The notes under the pieces were generated by a model. That model was not told the DNA's origin, did not search any database, and saw only the letters and a program-made list of their open reading frames with translations. Made by a program: the position numbers and the translations under genes. A DNA stretch of 64,000 nt from Halosolutus gelatinilyticus (GTDB lineage Archaea; Halobacteriota; Halobacteria; Halobacteriales; Natrialbaceae): positions 2,604,001-2,668,000 of the forward strand of contig NZ_CP095491.1 in assembly GCF_023028105.1 (NCBI RefSeq), given 5' to 3'. Below, piece after piece: positions 33,624 to 43,135 of the stretch (its first letter is position 1; each line of letters opens with the position of its first letter).

Positions 33624-34630
33624 TCGCCCTCGCGAGTCGATTCGTCGTCCAGCCCCGCGTCGTTTGCTCCGGCGTCGTCCGGGAGGCGGAGTTCGGGCAG
33701 TTGGCTCTCGATCAGCGATCGGTCCGCGTCGAACCGCGGTGGCAGGTACAGCGACTCGCCCGCCACCGGCGCGCCGCTCTCGTCTTCGGCGGTCGCCAGC
33801 CCCGGCGTCTCCGTCGCCAGTTCGAACAGGATCCCGCCGGGTTCGCGAACGTACAGCGAGTGGAAGAAGTGGCGATCTTTCACCCGGGAAACGTCGTAGT
33901 CGCGCTCCCGGAACAGATCGTGCCAGTCGTACAGTTCCTCGACGTCCGGCGCGCGGACGGCGACGTGGTGGAACGTCCCCGGTCCCTCCCTGCCGAACTC
34001 GGGCGGGCGATCGAGGACGTCGACGGTCGTCGCCCGATCGCCGCTCGCGCGGTAGCGGACCCGATGGCCTTCCTGGCCGCCCCGATCGAAGCCGAGCGTT
34101 TCGAGCGTCGCGGCCGTCGCGTACGGGTTCACGGAGTCGAGCGTGACGCCCCGAATGCCCCGTACTGCTGCCGACTCCGGAATGGGGCCGTCGATCCAAG
34201 GCTCCGTTCCGCGGGGTTCGGAATCGGCCGCGACCGCGACGAGTTCGATCGGCGTCCCGTCCGGGTCCGCAAACGAGAGCGTGCGCTCGTCGAATCGGCT
34301 CCTCTCGGCGACGTCGATTCCACGCGTTTCCAGCCGATCGGTCCAGTATCCGAGACTCCCCTCGGGAACGGCGAACGCGAGCGCCGTCGGCTGCGGCGAG
34401 CCGACGCGTCCCGGATCGGCCGCCGCAGTCGGGAAGAAGGTGACGACCGTTCCCGGGGAGCCGATCGCGTCGCCGTAGTAGAGGTGGTAGCCGAGGATGT
34501 CCTCGAAGTTCACGGTCCGTTTGCAAAACCGCAGCCCGACGGTTCCGGCGTACCAGTCCACGTTCGTCTGCGGATCGTCGGCGAGCCCGGTTACGTGGTG
34601 GATGCCGGGCGAATCCGTCAACTGGGTCAC
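33620..34630 (-). CDS. VOC-family ring-cleaving dioxygenase (MhqO-like)
   Basis: A 336-residue two-module VOC protein. Module one starts GIHHVTGLADDPQTNVDWYAGTVGLRF, module two near RGIRGVTLDSVNPYATAATLETLGFDR. Metal ligand candidates are the histidine in IHHVT, the histidine in FHHVAVRAPD and the glutamate in REPGGILFELATE. The family cleaves hydroquinones or catechols with Fe(II). It is translationally coupled to the hydrolase gene after it. The true substrate is not shown by the sequence. Confidence 0.88.
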   Translation of the reverse strand: MTQLTDSPGIHHVTGLADDPQTNVDWYAGTVGLRFCKRTVNFEDILGYHLYYGDAIGSPGTVVTFFPTAAADPGRVGSPQPTALAFAVPEGSLGYWTDRLETRGIDVAERSRFDERTLSFADPDGTPIELVAVAADSEPRGTEPWIDGPIPESAAVRGIRGVTLDSVNPYATAATLETLGFDRGGQEGHRVRYRASGDRATTVDVLDRPPEFGREGPGTFHHVAVRAPDVEELYDWHDLFRERDYDVSRVKDRHFFHSLYVREPGGILFELATETPGLATAEDESGAPVAGESLYLPPRFDADRSLIESQLPELRLPDDAGANDAGLDDESTREGE

Positions 34631-34904
34631 GGTCTAACGGAGGCCAGAAGCACGGAAAACGGTTGCGCGCGTTCGAATACGATCTTCGATCCCGCAGTTC
34701 ACGCGCGCTCGGTTTCGACCGAGTACCGCGCGTCCCGGAACGCGATCAGCATCGAACCGTTCGCCGGGACCCGCGATCGCGTCGGGAAGGTCCGATCGCC
34801 GCCGACTCCGTCCCGGACGCGACGGCGATCGGGCGCGTATCGAACGACCGCTAGTCGACGTCCGAGATCGACGCGGCCGGGTCGGAATTTTCGCCCCGAT
34901 CGCT
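34631..34904. other. 274-bp gap with no supported gene
   Basis: Between the start of the dioxygenase gene and the stop of the alpha/beta hydrolase, both on the minus strand. A 65-codon minus-strand frame ending SMLIAFRDARYSVETERA is open here but has no recognisable domain and no clear start, so it is not called. Confidence 0.4.
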
Positions 34905-35837
34905 CTACCGCTCCGCGCGCGGCAGTTCGGCGCTCAGGTACTCGACGAACTTGTCAGGGTGTTCGGCGTGGGGAAGCATGGTCGAGTAGTCGATGACGAC
35001 CAGTTCGAGGTCGGCGGCCTCGGCGAGGTCGCGCCCCTCGCGGAGCGGGACGAGTTCGGCGTCGCGACCCCAGACGAGCGTCACCGGAACGTCGAGCGCC
35101 GCGAGTTCGGTCTGGAGGTCGAAGTCGGGGTCGAGCGTCCCCGCGGTGAAGGAGGCGGGGGCGTAGCGGGCGCCCGGCTGGTGGGCGCTCTTCCAGGCGT
35201 ACTCAACCTCCTCTTCGCTGATCCGATCGGCGTCGTAGTAGCCGTCCCGATCGTAGAAGTAGCGGATCGACGGCTTGCTCGCGAGGAGGTTGAACAGCGT
35301 CGTGCCGACGATCGGCGTCCGGACGAGCGTCCGGAGCCACGGCCGCTCGGTCGTCGTCTCGTCGGTCGGGCAGATCAACACGAGGTGCTCCGTTTCGGTC
35401 TCGCCGGCGGCGTCGGCCGCGAACGCGCCGGTCAACGAAGTGGCGACCACGATCGGCTCGTCGGTGACGTCGGCCGCGAAGTCCCGGATGAACTCGGCGT
35501 AGAGGGTCGGCGAGTAGATTAACGGCGGCCGCTCCGAGCGGCCGAATCCGGGGAGGTCGACCGCGAAGACGCGGTAGTTCTCGGACAGCTGCTCGACGAT
35601 CGGCTCGAACTCGTGGCTGCTCGCGCCCGCGTGGATGCCGTGACAGAGCAACACGTCCGGATCGGCGGGATCGCCGGCGACGGTGTAGGTCACCTCGATC
35701 CCGCGCCAGCGGTAGGTCCGTTCGATGCCCGGTAGCGGGTTCTCGAACTCGCTCGCGCGCCGTTTGAGGAGGCGATTCCCGAGGACCGCTGCGCCGACGG
35801 TTCCGATCGCGGCGCCGAGGACGGTGCGGGCTTCCAT
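34905..35837 (-). CDS. alpha/beta hydrolase with N-terminal membrane anchor
   Basis: A 310-residue hydrolase. The N-terminus (MEARTVLGAAIGTVGAAVLGNRLLKRR) is a likely membrane anchor, followed by the fold start VTYTVAGDPADPDVLLCHGIHAGASS and VFAVDLPGFGRSERP. The nucleophile elbow reads VATSLTGAF rather than GxSxG. The later acid and base are probably in VWGRDAELVPL and LPHAEHPDKFVEYL. The substrate is unknown. The start at 35837 was chosen because the upstream frame is a shadow of meaB. Confidence 0.85.
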   Translation of the reverse strand: MEARTVLGAAIGTVGAAVLGNRLLKRRASEFENPLPGIERTYRWRGIEVTYTVAGDPADPDVLLCHGIHAGASSHEFEPIVEQLSENYRVFAVDLPGFGRSERPPLIYSPTLYAEFIRDFAADVTDEPIVVATSLTGAFAADAAGETETEHLVLICPTDETTTERPWLRTLVRTPIVGTTLFNLLASKPSIRYFYDRDGYYDADRISEEEVEYAWKSAHQPGARYAPASFTAGTLDPDFDLQTELAALDVPVTLVWGRDAELVPLREGRDLAEAADLELVVIDYSTMLPHAEHPDKFVEYLSAELPRAER

Positions 35838-35931
35838 ACGCCGCTCGTACGACAGCGCGTGCCTTAGAAGTGCGGTTCGAACGCAGATCCTGCCCCTCGT
35901 AACCGATCGCGCGGTCGATCGCGGGGCGGCC

Positions 35932-37038
35932 CTACTCGGGATCGGCGCCGGTCGTCTCCAGTTCGCCGAGGCACTCCTCGACCGGCGCGAGGAGGTCGCT
36001 CGCGATCGTGTACGGATCCGTCTCCCCCTCGCGAACGGCGTCCGCGAGCTCGTCGATCCCGCCCGCCCGTTCGAGTTCGGTCTCGAGCAGCGCGTGGACG
36101 TCCTCGCGCAGGAGCGTCCGGATCTCCTCGGCGTAGCGCCGGCGGGCCTTCTCGGTGCTCGCCCCGGAGTCGACCAGGTACTGCTGGTGGCCGGCGAGTT
36201 CGTCGATGAACTCGCCGACGCCGTCGCCCGTGGTCGCGACGGTCTCGACGATCGGCGGGCTCCACCGTTCGGGTTCGGCGCTTCCGGCACCCCCGCTTCC
36301 GTCTGTCCCGTCTCCGCGGTTACCCCGGCCGCCACCGCCGGCGCCCATCGCGTCGGCGCCGTGGTGTCCGCCGCCGCCCATTCCACCCGCTTCGCCGAGG
36401 TGGATCATATCGCGAAGCTCCTGGACGGTCCGATCGGCGCCCGGCCGATCGGCCTTGTTGACGACGAAGACGTCCGCGATCTCGAGGATGCCGGCTTTCA
36501 GGGTCTGGACGTCGTCGCCCGACCCGGGCGGCACGAGCACGGCCACGGTGTCGGCCGTGCGAACGACGTCGATCTCGTTCTGGCCGGCGCCGACGGTCTC
36601 GATGATGATCTTATCCTTGCCGAAGGCGTCCATCGCCTTCACGGCGTCCGCCGTCGCGGTCGAGAGTCCCCCCAGCGTGCCCCGGGCGCTCATCGACCGG
36701 ACGAAGACGTCCATATCGCCGACCGTCGAGGCCATCCGGATGCGATCGCCGAGCACTGCGCCCCCGGTGAACGGCGAGGAGGGATCGATCGCGATGATGC
36801 CGACCGTCTCGCCGCCGTCGCGGTAGGCCTCGGCGAGTTTGTCGACCAGCGTCGACTTCCCGGCGCCCGGAGAGCCGGTGACGCCGATCACGTCCGCTTC
36901 GCCGGTGTGCGCGTACAGTTCCGAAACGAGGTCCCGGTAGCCGGGCGATCGGTTCTCGATCTTCGAGATGACGCGGGCGAGCGCCCGGTGCTCTCCCTCG
37001 AGCAGAGCCTCGAGCAACGATTCGTCGTCCGCGTTCAT
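35932..37038 (-). CDS. meaB: methylmalonyl-CoA mutase-associated GTPase MeaB
   Basis: A 368-residue G3E GTPase that loads and protects the B12 cofactor of methylmalonyl-CoA mutase. Walker A is GSPGAGKS (55-62), switch-type segments [18 protein letters not shown] and [14 protein letters not shown] follow, then [11 protein letters not shown], and the base-recognition motif NKAD (194-197). A Gly/His-rich stretch is inserted at about residues 214-258. The C-terminal dimerisation arm is present. It overlaps the B12-binding subunit gene by ATGA, confirming the partnership. Confidence 0.94.
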   Translation of the reverse strand: MNADDESLLEALLEGEHRALARVISKIENRSPGYRDLVSELYAHTGEADVIGVTGSPGAGKSTLVDKLAEAYRDGGETVGIIAIDPSSPFTGGAVLGDRIRMASTVGDMDVFVRSMSARGTLGGLSTATADAVKAMDAFGKDKIIIETVGAGQNEIDVVRTADTVAVLVPPGSGDDVQTLKAGILEIADVFVVNKADRPGADRTVQELRDMIHLGEAGGMGGGGHHGADAMGAGGGGRGNRGDGTDGSGGAGSAEPERWSPPIVETVATTGDGVGEFIDELAGHQQYLVDSGASTEKARRRYAEEIRTLLREDVHALLETELERAGGIDELADAVREGETDPYTIASDLLAPVEECLGELETTGADPE

Positions 37039-37451
37039 CGCTCGGGCGCGTTCTCGCGGACGAACTCGATCGTCTCCTCGATCGACGTTCCGGGGCCGAA
37101 GATCTCGGCCACGCCCTGGGCCCTGAGTTCGTCCCGGTCTTCCTCGGGGATCACGCCGCCGACGAGCACGAGCGTGTCCTCCTCGGCGCCGTACTCCGCC
37201 AGTCCGTCCATGATCTTCGGAACGAGCGTATCGTGTGCGCCCGAGAGGATGGAGATCCCGAGGACGTCGACGTCCTCCTGGACGGCGGCCTGGACGATCT
37301 CTTCCGGCGCCTTGTGCAGACCGGAGTAGATGACCTCGAAGCCGGCGTCGCGGAACGCGCGAGCGATGACGTGCGCACCGCGATCGTGACCGTCGAGCCC
37401 GACCTTCGCGACGAGACACCGGATCGACTCCTGCTCCTGTTCGCTGCTCAT
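37035..37451 (-). CDS. methylmalonyl-CoA mutase B12-binding subunit
   Basis: A 138-residue cobalamin-binding domain encoded as its own subunit, as in other archaea. The DxHxxG motif is DGHDRG (D20, H22, G25), where the histidine coordinates cobalt; the rest matches the Rossmann-like B12 domain ([44 protein letters not shown]). It needs the large catalytic subunit, which is not in this window. It leads a two-gene operon with meaB. Confidence 0.94.
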   Translation of the reverse strand: MSSEQEQESIRCLVAKVGLDGHDRGAHVIARAFRDAGFEVIYSGLHKAPEEIVQAAVQEDVDVLGISILSGAHDTLVPKIMDGLAEYGAEEDTLVLVGGVIPEEDRDELRAQGVAEIFGPGTSIEETIEFVRENAPER

Positions 37452-37744
37452 ACCCCCATTTCCCGTGCCGCCTGTTTGACTTTAACGGATATTGCCTAGG
37501 ATTGGGAGCCGCGTCGATCGCGACCAAGTCGCACGATCGCAGACGCCGATCGCGGACCCCGCGGCGGTCGGCGGGCGACACCGTGTCCGATCGGCGGTCG
37601 CCGAAGTAGTCACAATTTCGATAGGTATCGCGGCCGAGCGCATCACCACTGCGACTGGGTCGCATGCCGAACCAAAGGCCTAAGAGCGAAACTACCTTAC
37701 ATTCAGCTAATGACTATCGTTCATCTATTGCGGAGGGATCTGTC
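37452..37744. other. 293-bp divergent intergenic region
   Basis: Separates the B12-subunit gene (leftward) from the HD protein (rightward). The last ~60 bases before 37745 are moderately AT-rich (ACTACCTTACATTCAGC) and may carry its promoter. Nothing else was recognised. Confidence 0.4.
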
Positions 37745-38419
37745 GTGGGCGTCGAGATAAAAGAAACGAGGGTGACCGACGCCGAGTTCGAAGAGATGAA
37801 AGGCTTCGTCTTCGAGTACCTCTCGGCCAGCGTCGAGAAGGAGGAGGAAGGCGGCCGGATGCGCTGGTACCCGTGGCACTCGGCCGAGTACCGGCACAAC
37901 CACATCCTCAACGTCGTCGAACTCGCCGAAGAGATCGCCCACAAGGAGGGCGCGGACCCGGACGTGACGCGCGTCGCCGCGCTCTTTCACGACGTGGCGA
38001 AACTCGAGACGGATCAGGAACTCCACGCGGAAGCCGGCGCTCGCGTCGCCCGGGAGTACCTGACCTCCCGCGCCGAGTACCCGGAGTCGTTCGTCCACCA
38101 GGTGTGTCGCGCCGTCGAACATCACTCTTACCAGGGCAATCTGACCGATCTGTCGCTCGAGACCCAGTGTCTCATCGAGGCCGACCTGCTCGACAAGATC
38201 GGCGCCAACGGGACCGCGCTGATGTTGCTGCGGATGGGGTACGAGGCCCGCTGCCACATGGACGCCGACGAGATGGTCGAACGCGTCCTCGAACGCGGCT
38301 ACGACGCCGCCGCGCGGGTCCAAAGCGACACCGCGGAGGGCATCGCCCACCAGCGCCTGAAGCGCGTCAAGTGGTTTCAGGAGTGGCTCGAGGACGAGAT
38401 CGCCGCGATGGGCGACTAG
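37745..38419 (+). CDS. HD-domain phosphohydrolase
   Basis: A 224-residue HD protein. The metal ligands are visible: H in RHNHILNVVEL, HD in ALFHDVAKLETD, HH in VEHHSYQG and the later D in EADLLDKIGANG. Such proteins hydrolyse phosphate esters, often nucleotides. GTG start at 37745 (MGVEIKETRVTDAEF); the longer frame adds residues that do not look conserved. It is a single gene. Substrate unknown. Confidence 0.85.
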   Translation: MGVEIKETRVTDAEFEEMKGFVFEYLSASVEKEEEGGRMRWYPWHSAEYRHNHILNVVELAEEIAHKEGADPDVTRVAALFHDVAKLETDQELHAEAGARVAREYLTSRAEYPESFVHQVCRAVEHHSYQGNLTDLSLETQCLIEADLLDKIGANGTALMLLRMGYEARCHMDADEMVERVLERGYDAAARVQSDTAEGIAHQRLKRVKWFQEWLEDEIAAMGD

Positions 38420-38593
38420 CGGCGAGTCGTCGCCAGCCGTCGCGGACATAACGTCCGTTCGTAGCGGCCGCCATTTCCGATCGCGTGCTCGACTTCGGCG
38501 ACGACTGCGGGCGCGCGCCGCTGCATCAGTCTTCGGGGCTCTCCTCGCATCAGAATCGTTTTAGTTTGGCGCTGCAGACGTTAGGATAGTAAC

Positions 38594-39814
38594 ATGTATG
38601 CCAGCAGTAATCTTGGGAACGCGCTCTCGGTCACCCGTCGCTATTTCGGGTCGCTCGGCGGTCGGGGCTGGCTCAAACTCGGGGTCGTCGTCTTCCTGCT
38701 CGGCGGACTCGGACTCTCGAGCCACCTGCTCAACGCGAGTCTCGAGCCGATCTGGGACGTGTTCGACGATCCGACCGGCGCGACGACCGAACTCGCGCTT
38801 CTGGCAGTGGGGCTCGGCGTCGTGATCGGCTTCGCGTACGTCAGTGCAGTCCTCGAGTTCGTCTTCGTCGACTCGCTGCGGACGGAGGCCGTTCGCTTCC
38901 GGCGGGACCTGCGGGCGAACTGCCGGCGCGGGTGCTGGCTCCTGTTGTTTCGCCTTTCCCTCGCGCTCAGCGCGATCGCCGTCGTCGCGATCGCCGTCGC
39001 CGCCGTCGTCTACGCGGGCGATATCGCCGCGCCCGACGAACTGTCGGCGGGCGAGATCGCCGTCATCGCGTTCGTCGCGGCCGCCGCGTTCGTCGGCTGG
39101 CACGCCGTCGACACGCTCACGACGGCGTTCGTCGTCCCGATCATGCTCCTGGACGATCGGGGCCCGATCGGCGGCTGGCGAGCGTTCGCGGGCGCGATGC
39201 GATCGAACCCGTGGGGAGCCGTCGGGTTTCTCGTCGTCGCGTGGACGATCGGGAGTACGCTCTGGCTCGTGATCACGGGTATCGGGTTCGTCGCGACTAT
39301 TTTCGGTGTGTTGCTGTTCGCGGTCGCCGCGCTTGGACTGACCGCGGTCGACCAGAGCCTGGGATGGGTCGCCGTCGTCGCGCTGCTGGTCGCGTCCCTC
39401 GCCTATCAGTACGGCGTGGCGCTCGCGGCGGCGCCCGTCCGCGCCTACGTCCGCTACTACGCGCTGTTGATCCTCGGCGACACGACCGACGCCCTCGATC
39501 CCATCCCCGAACAGCGAGCGGCGGTGCGCGCTGACGCGGGGTCGGTCGCCGATCGCCGCGATCGTCTCGACCGGGCGGGGACCGCTCGATCCGCCGACGC
39601 CGGCGAACGGAACGCGATCGACGACGGCACCGACGAGTCCGCCTCGTGGGCCGGGCCGCGTAGCTGGGACGGACGCGCGTCGGAGGAACCGCGGAGCCGG
39701 GACGAACCGACGGCGGCGGAGCGTCGCGATCGGAACGACGGTTCGGACTCCCCCGATGAGGCGTCCGATCGCGAGGGGGCGTCGGACGACGAGCAGCGGG
39801 ACGAGGGCTCGTAG
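38594..39814 (+). CDS. polytopic membrane protein of unknown function
   Basis: A 406-residue protein. About six membrane spans occupy residues 28-285 (examples: LGVVVFLLGGLGLSS, LALLAVGLGVVIGFAYV, AIVVIAVAAVVY-like, IAVIAFVAAAAFVGW, LWLVITGIGFVATIFGVLLFAVAALG). The last ~110 residues are a charged, probably disordered cytosolic tail rich in Arg, Asp, Glu and Ser. It belongs to a haloarchaeal membrane family (of the DUF7544 kind, recalled with low certainty). It has no transport or catalytic motif I recognise. Confidence 0.7.
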   Translation: MYASSNLGNALSVTRRYFGSLGGRGWLKLGVVVFLLGGLGLSSHLLNASLEPIWDVFDDPTGATTELALLAVGLGVVIGFAYVSAVLEFVFVDSLRTEAVRFRRDLRANCRRGCWLLLFRLSLALSAIAVVAIAVAAVVYAGDIAAPDELSAGEIAVIAFVAAAAFVGWHAVDTLTTAFVVPIMLLDDRGPIGGWRAFAGAMRSNPWGAVGFLVVAWTIGSTLWLVITGIGFVATIFGVLLFAVAALGLTAVDQSLGWVAVVALLVASLAYQYGVALAAAPVRAYVRYYALLILGDTTDALDPIPEQRAAVRADAGSVADRRDRLDRAGTARSADAGERNAIDDGTDESASWAGPRSWDGRASEEPRSRDEPTAAERRDRNDGSDSPDEASDREGASDDEQRDEGS

Positions 39815-39878
39815 CCGCGCGGGAGGAATCGCGACGGGTTGACGACGCCGTCGGCCCCGCGACGATCGCGCGGTCCGC

Positions 39879-40559
39879 TCAAAGGACGCCGAGCGCGCCC
39901 ACGACGAGAAAGAGCAGGCCGAAGCCGGCCAGCACGACGGCGCTGAGGGCGGCGACGATCGGTGCGAAGGCGTCGACCCGCCGGCCCGCGGCGACCAGCG
40001 CGGCGGGGTAGGCGACGATCCAGACCGCGATTCCGCCGAAGAACCCGAGCAGTAGGGCGGGCGACCCGGTCTGTACGACGAGCGCACCTTCGAGGAGTTC
40101 GCCGACGCCCGGCACGTGCGCGAAGACGTCGAGGCTGCCGGCCCGGAGCAGGCCGACGCCGACGGTGAGCCAGAATCCGATCTGATAGGGGTTCGTCAGC
40201 GCGAGCACGAACGTCTTGCGAAAGCCCTTCGAACCGGCGCGGCCGCCGTCCGTGAACGAGGCCGCCGATCGGGCCTCCTCGATCGCGCCGACGGCGAAGT
40301 AGCACATGAGGAGGCCGCCGGCGAGGTAGAGGCCGGGCCGGACCGCGGGGTACCGATCGATGACCGCGACGACGCCGGCCAGCGCGAGCAGGAAGAAGAG
40401 GACGTCCGCGAGCATCGCGCCGAGACCGGCCCGGAAGCCGGCCGACCAGCCGCGGACGACGCTCTCCTCGGCGATGATGGCGTTCATCGGTCCCGGCGGC
40501 GCGGCGAGGGCGACGCCGAAGACGATCCCCGCGAAGGCCGTGGCGATCGGGGTGGTCAC
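39879..40559 (-). CDS. LysE-family translocator
   Basis: A 226-residue membrane exporter with about six spans. The family signature is at the N-terminus: FGVALAAPPGPMNAIIAEESVVRGWSAGFRAGLGAMLADV; the later TNPYQIGFW also fits LysE/RhtB members, which export amino acids or related metabolites. GTG start at 40559 (MTTPIATAFAG). The cargo cannot be told. It lies 89 bases downstream of the topA stop, on the same strand. Confidence 0.88.
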   Translation of the reverse strand: MTTPIATAFAGIVFGVALAAPPGPMNAIIAEESVVRGWSAGFRAGLGAMLADVLFFLLALAGVVAVIDRYPAVRPGLYLAGGLLMCYFAVGAIEEARSAASFTDGGRAGSKGFRKTFVLALTNPYQIGFWLTVGVGLLRAGSLDVFAHVPGVGELLEGALVVQTGSPALLLGFFGGIAVWIVAYPAALVAAGRRVDAFAPIVAALSAVVLAGFGLLFLVVGALGVL

Positions 40560-40648
40560 TGGTATCGGTCGCCCCTGGGTCCCCGGCGAGCAAAAAGACA
40601 CTGGCTTCGGCCGCTCCGTCGTCGCGACCGGGCTGCCAATCGGCGGGG

Positions 40649-43135
40649 TCAGGCCTTCGCCTGCCAGTCCCGGATCCGATCGGCGCTGACGCCCTCGACG
40701 TCCTCCGCAACGGCGTCGGGGTCGCTCTCGGTCAGGTCGTCGAGGCTCTCGATGCCGGCTTCGGCGAGTTTCTCGACGGTCTTCGCGCCGACGCCGTCGA
40801 GCGCTTCGAGGTCCGATCCCGAGTCGCTCTCGCGGGCCTGGAACTCGCGGTAGTTGCAGATCGGACAGCCGAGTTCCCAGGGGTCGTCGCCGCTGTGGAC
40901 GACGAGTTCGGGCAGGTCGTGCTCGTCGCAGTACTCGTCGGTGACCTCGATCTCTCCGCGCCGGGGTAGCGGCAGCGAGTACTCGCAGTCGGGGTAGCGG
41001 GTGCAGCCGACGAGGCGGGAGCCGCTCTGGAGGGTCTTGACCGCGAGTTCGCCGTCGTGTTCGTCTCCACACTCGGGACACGCGCCCAGAATCGGCCCCT
41101 CGCCTGCGTTTTCGGCCTTGCAGAGCGGACAGCCGTGGACGAACGTCTGGCGACCGGCGAGCATCTTGACCTCGTTTAAGCCGTGTTTCTCGCACTCGCT
41201 CTCCAAGATCAGCGGCTTGCCGGTCGAGGGCAGCGGGAGGGTGTTCTCGCAGTCCGGGTAGCCGTCGCAGCCGACGAAGTACGATCCGTGGCGGCTCCGG
41301 CGCACGAGGAGGTCCTCGCCGCACTCGGGACACGGGCCGAGGCGCTTGTCGTCCTTGAGCGACTTGCGCAGGTGATCGCCGATCTCGTCGCGCGAGTCCG
41401 CGAGGTTCGCGAAGATGTGCTCGAGCATCTCCCGGGACTCCTCGGTGACGTCGTCCAGCGTCGCCTCGCCGCTCGCGATCGCGTCCATGTCGCGCTCGAG
41501 TTGCGCGGTCATCTCCTCGCTGACGACGCGATCGGCGTAGTTCTCGGCCGCCTCGACGACGGCCATCGCGAGCCGCGTCGGTCGCGGCGGGTCGCTCTCG
41601 ACGTAGCCGCGATCGTACAGCTTCTCGAGGATGTCGTGGCGGGTGGACTTCGTCCCGATTCCCAGATCCTCCATCGTCTCGATGAGCCGCGACTGGCCGT
41701 ACCGGCGCGGCGGCTGGGTCTGTTTCTCCTCGAGTTCGACGCCGTCGATCGCGAGTTCCTCGCCCTCGTCGACGTCGGGGACGAAGTTTTCGCTGGTGTT
41801 GAAGTACGGGTAGACGTCGTGGTAGCCGGGTTCGACCAGCCGCTTGCCATTGGATTTCAGGCGGTAGTCGTCGACCTCGGTGACGACCTTGAGGTGCTCC
41901 CAGACGGCGGCCTCGGCGACGGTCGCGAAGAACCGGCGGACGACGAGTTCGAAGATTTCCCACTCGTCGTCGCTCACGTCGCCGCGGGACGGGATCTCGC
42001 CCGTGGGGTGGATGGGTGGGTGGTCGGTCGTCTCCTCGTCGCCCTCGGTGGGGACGACGTCGTCGTTTTCCAGCAGCGACTCGGCGGACTCGCCGAGCGT
42101 CGTGTGGCCGACGAAGTCGTCGAGCAGTTCCTCGGGATCTAAGTCGTCCGGATAGACGGTGTTGTCCGTCCGCGGGTAGGTGATGTAGCCCGCGGTATAC
42201 AGATCTTCGGCGATCGACATCGCGCGCTTGGCGGAGTAGCCGATCGCGCTCGCCGCGCGGATGAACTGGGTCGTGTTGAACGGCGTCGGCGGCGTGTCCG
42301 TGCGCGTGCGCCGGTTGACGTCGACGACCGTGGCGCTGTCCCTCGCCGCGAGCGTCTCGTAGACCTCCTCGGCGATGGCCTCCTCCCAGACGCGCTCGGC
42401 CTCATTGTCGTCCTCGTCGCGGTAGAAGTACTGGGCCTCGAACGCGGCATCTGCGTCGGCTTTCACCAGGTCGGCGAAGAGCTCCCAGTAGTCCTCCGGA
42501 TCGAACGCCTCGATCTCGCGCTCCCGATCGACGATCAGTTTGAGCGTCGGCGACTGCACCCGGCCCACCGAGATGAAGTCGTTGCCGAGTTGGCCCGCCG
42601 ACAGCGAGAGAAACCGCGTCAGCGCGGCGCCCCAGACGAGGTCGATGATCTGGCGGGCCTCGCCTGCGGCGGCCAGATCGAAGTCCAGCTCGTCGGGTTC
42701 GTCGAAGGCGTTCTGGACCTCGTTTTCGGTGATCGAGGAGAACCGAACCCGGCGGATGGGGACGTCCTCGTTGACGTCGCGGACGATCTCGTAGGCCTCC
42801 TTGCCGATCAGTTCGCCCTCGCGGTCGTAGTCGGTCGCGATCGTCGCCCGCGCGGCCTTGCGGGCGAGGATGCGCAGCGTGGCGACGATGTTCTCCTGCG
42901 TGGGCGTCTTCTCGACGCTCGCGCCGATCAGTTCGACGGGTTCGACGTCCCGCCAGTCGGAGTACTCCGGCGGGAAGTCGACGCCGACCACGTGCCCCGA
43001 CAGCCCCACGCACCGCTTGCCGCCCCACTCGTAGACGTTGACGCCGTTCTCGCGGCTCGAATCGTAGGTGCCGCCGCTCAGGATGTCGGCGATCCGACGG
43101 GCTGCGTTGTCCTTCTCGGTGATTATCAGCTCCAC
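40649..43135 (-). CDS. topA: DNA topoisomerase I (type IA)
   Basis: An 828-residue type IA topoisomerase that relaxes negative supercoils. The Toprim domain has MELIITEKDNAARRIADIL and TDYDREGELIG; the active-site tyrosine is Y320 in YITYPRTDNTVYP. Around residues 585-760 are C-terminal zinc-binding modules (CPECGEDLLVRRSRHGSYFVGC, HGCPLC, CPECGDEHDGEL, GCPICNYREF), and the last ~50 residues form a helix-hairpin-helix (LEALDGVGAKTVEKLAEAGIESLDDL). Length and domain order are normal for haloarchaea. Confidence 0.96.
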   Translation of the reverse strand: MELIITEKDNAARRIADILSGGTYDSSRENGVNVYEWGGKRCVGLSGHVVGVDFPPEYSDWRDVEPVELIGASVEKTPTQENIVATLRILARKAARATIATDYDREGELIGKEAYEIVRDVNEDVPIRRVRFSSITENEVQNAFDEPDELDFDLAAAGEARQIIDLVWGAALTRFLSLSAGQLGNDFISVGRVQSPTLKLIVDREREIEAFDPEDYWELFADLVKADADAAFEAQYFYRDEDDNEAERVWEEAIAEEVYETLAARDSATVVDVNRRTRTDTPPTPFNTTQFIRAASAIGYSAKRAMSIAEDLYTAGYITYPRTDNTVYPDDLDPEELLDDFVGHTTLGESAESLLENDDVVPTEGDEETTDHPPIHPTGEIPSRGDVSDDEWEIFELVVRRFFATVAEAAVWEHLKVVTEVDDYRLKSNGKRLVEPGYHDVYPYFNTSENFVPDVDEGEELAIDGVELEEKQTQPPRRYGQSRLIETMEDLGIGTKSTRHDILEKLYDRGYVESDPPRPTRLAMAVVEAAENYADRVVSEEMTAQLERDMDAIASGEATLDDVTEESREMLEHIFANLADSRDEIGDHLRKSLKDDKRLGPCPECGEDLLVRRSRHGSYFVGCDGYPDCENTLPLPSTGKPLILESECEKHGLNEVKMLAGRQTFVHGCPLCKAENAGEGPILGACPECGDEHDGELAVKTLQSGSRLVGCTRYPDCEYSLPLPRRGEIEVTDEYCDEHDLPELVVHSGDDPWELGCPICNYREFQARESDSGSDLEALDGVGAKTVEKLAEAGIESLDDLTESDPDAVAEDVEGVSADRIRDWQAKA

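Noticed and set aside
34905-36386. Fusion of the alpha/beta hydrolase with ~180 upstream residues
   Set aside because: The upstream part is an out-of-frame reading of meaB with serine/arginine-rich composition; the true start is the MEARTVLGAA at 35837.
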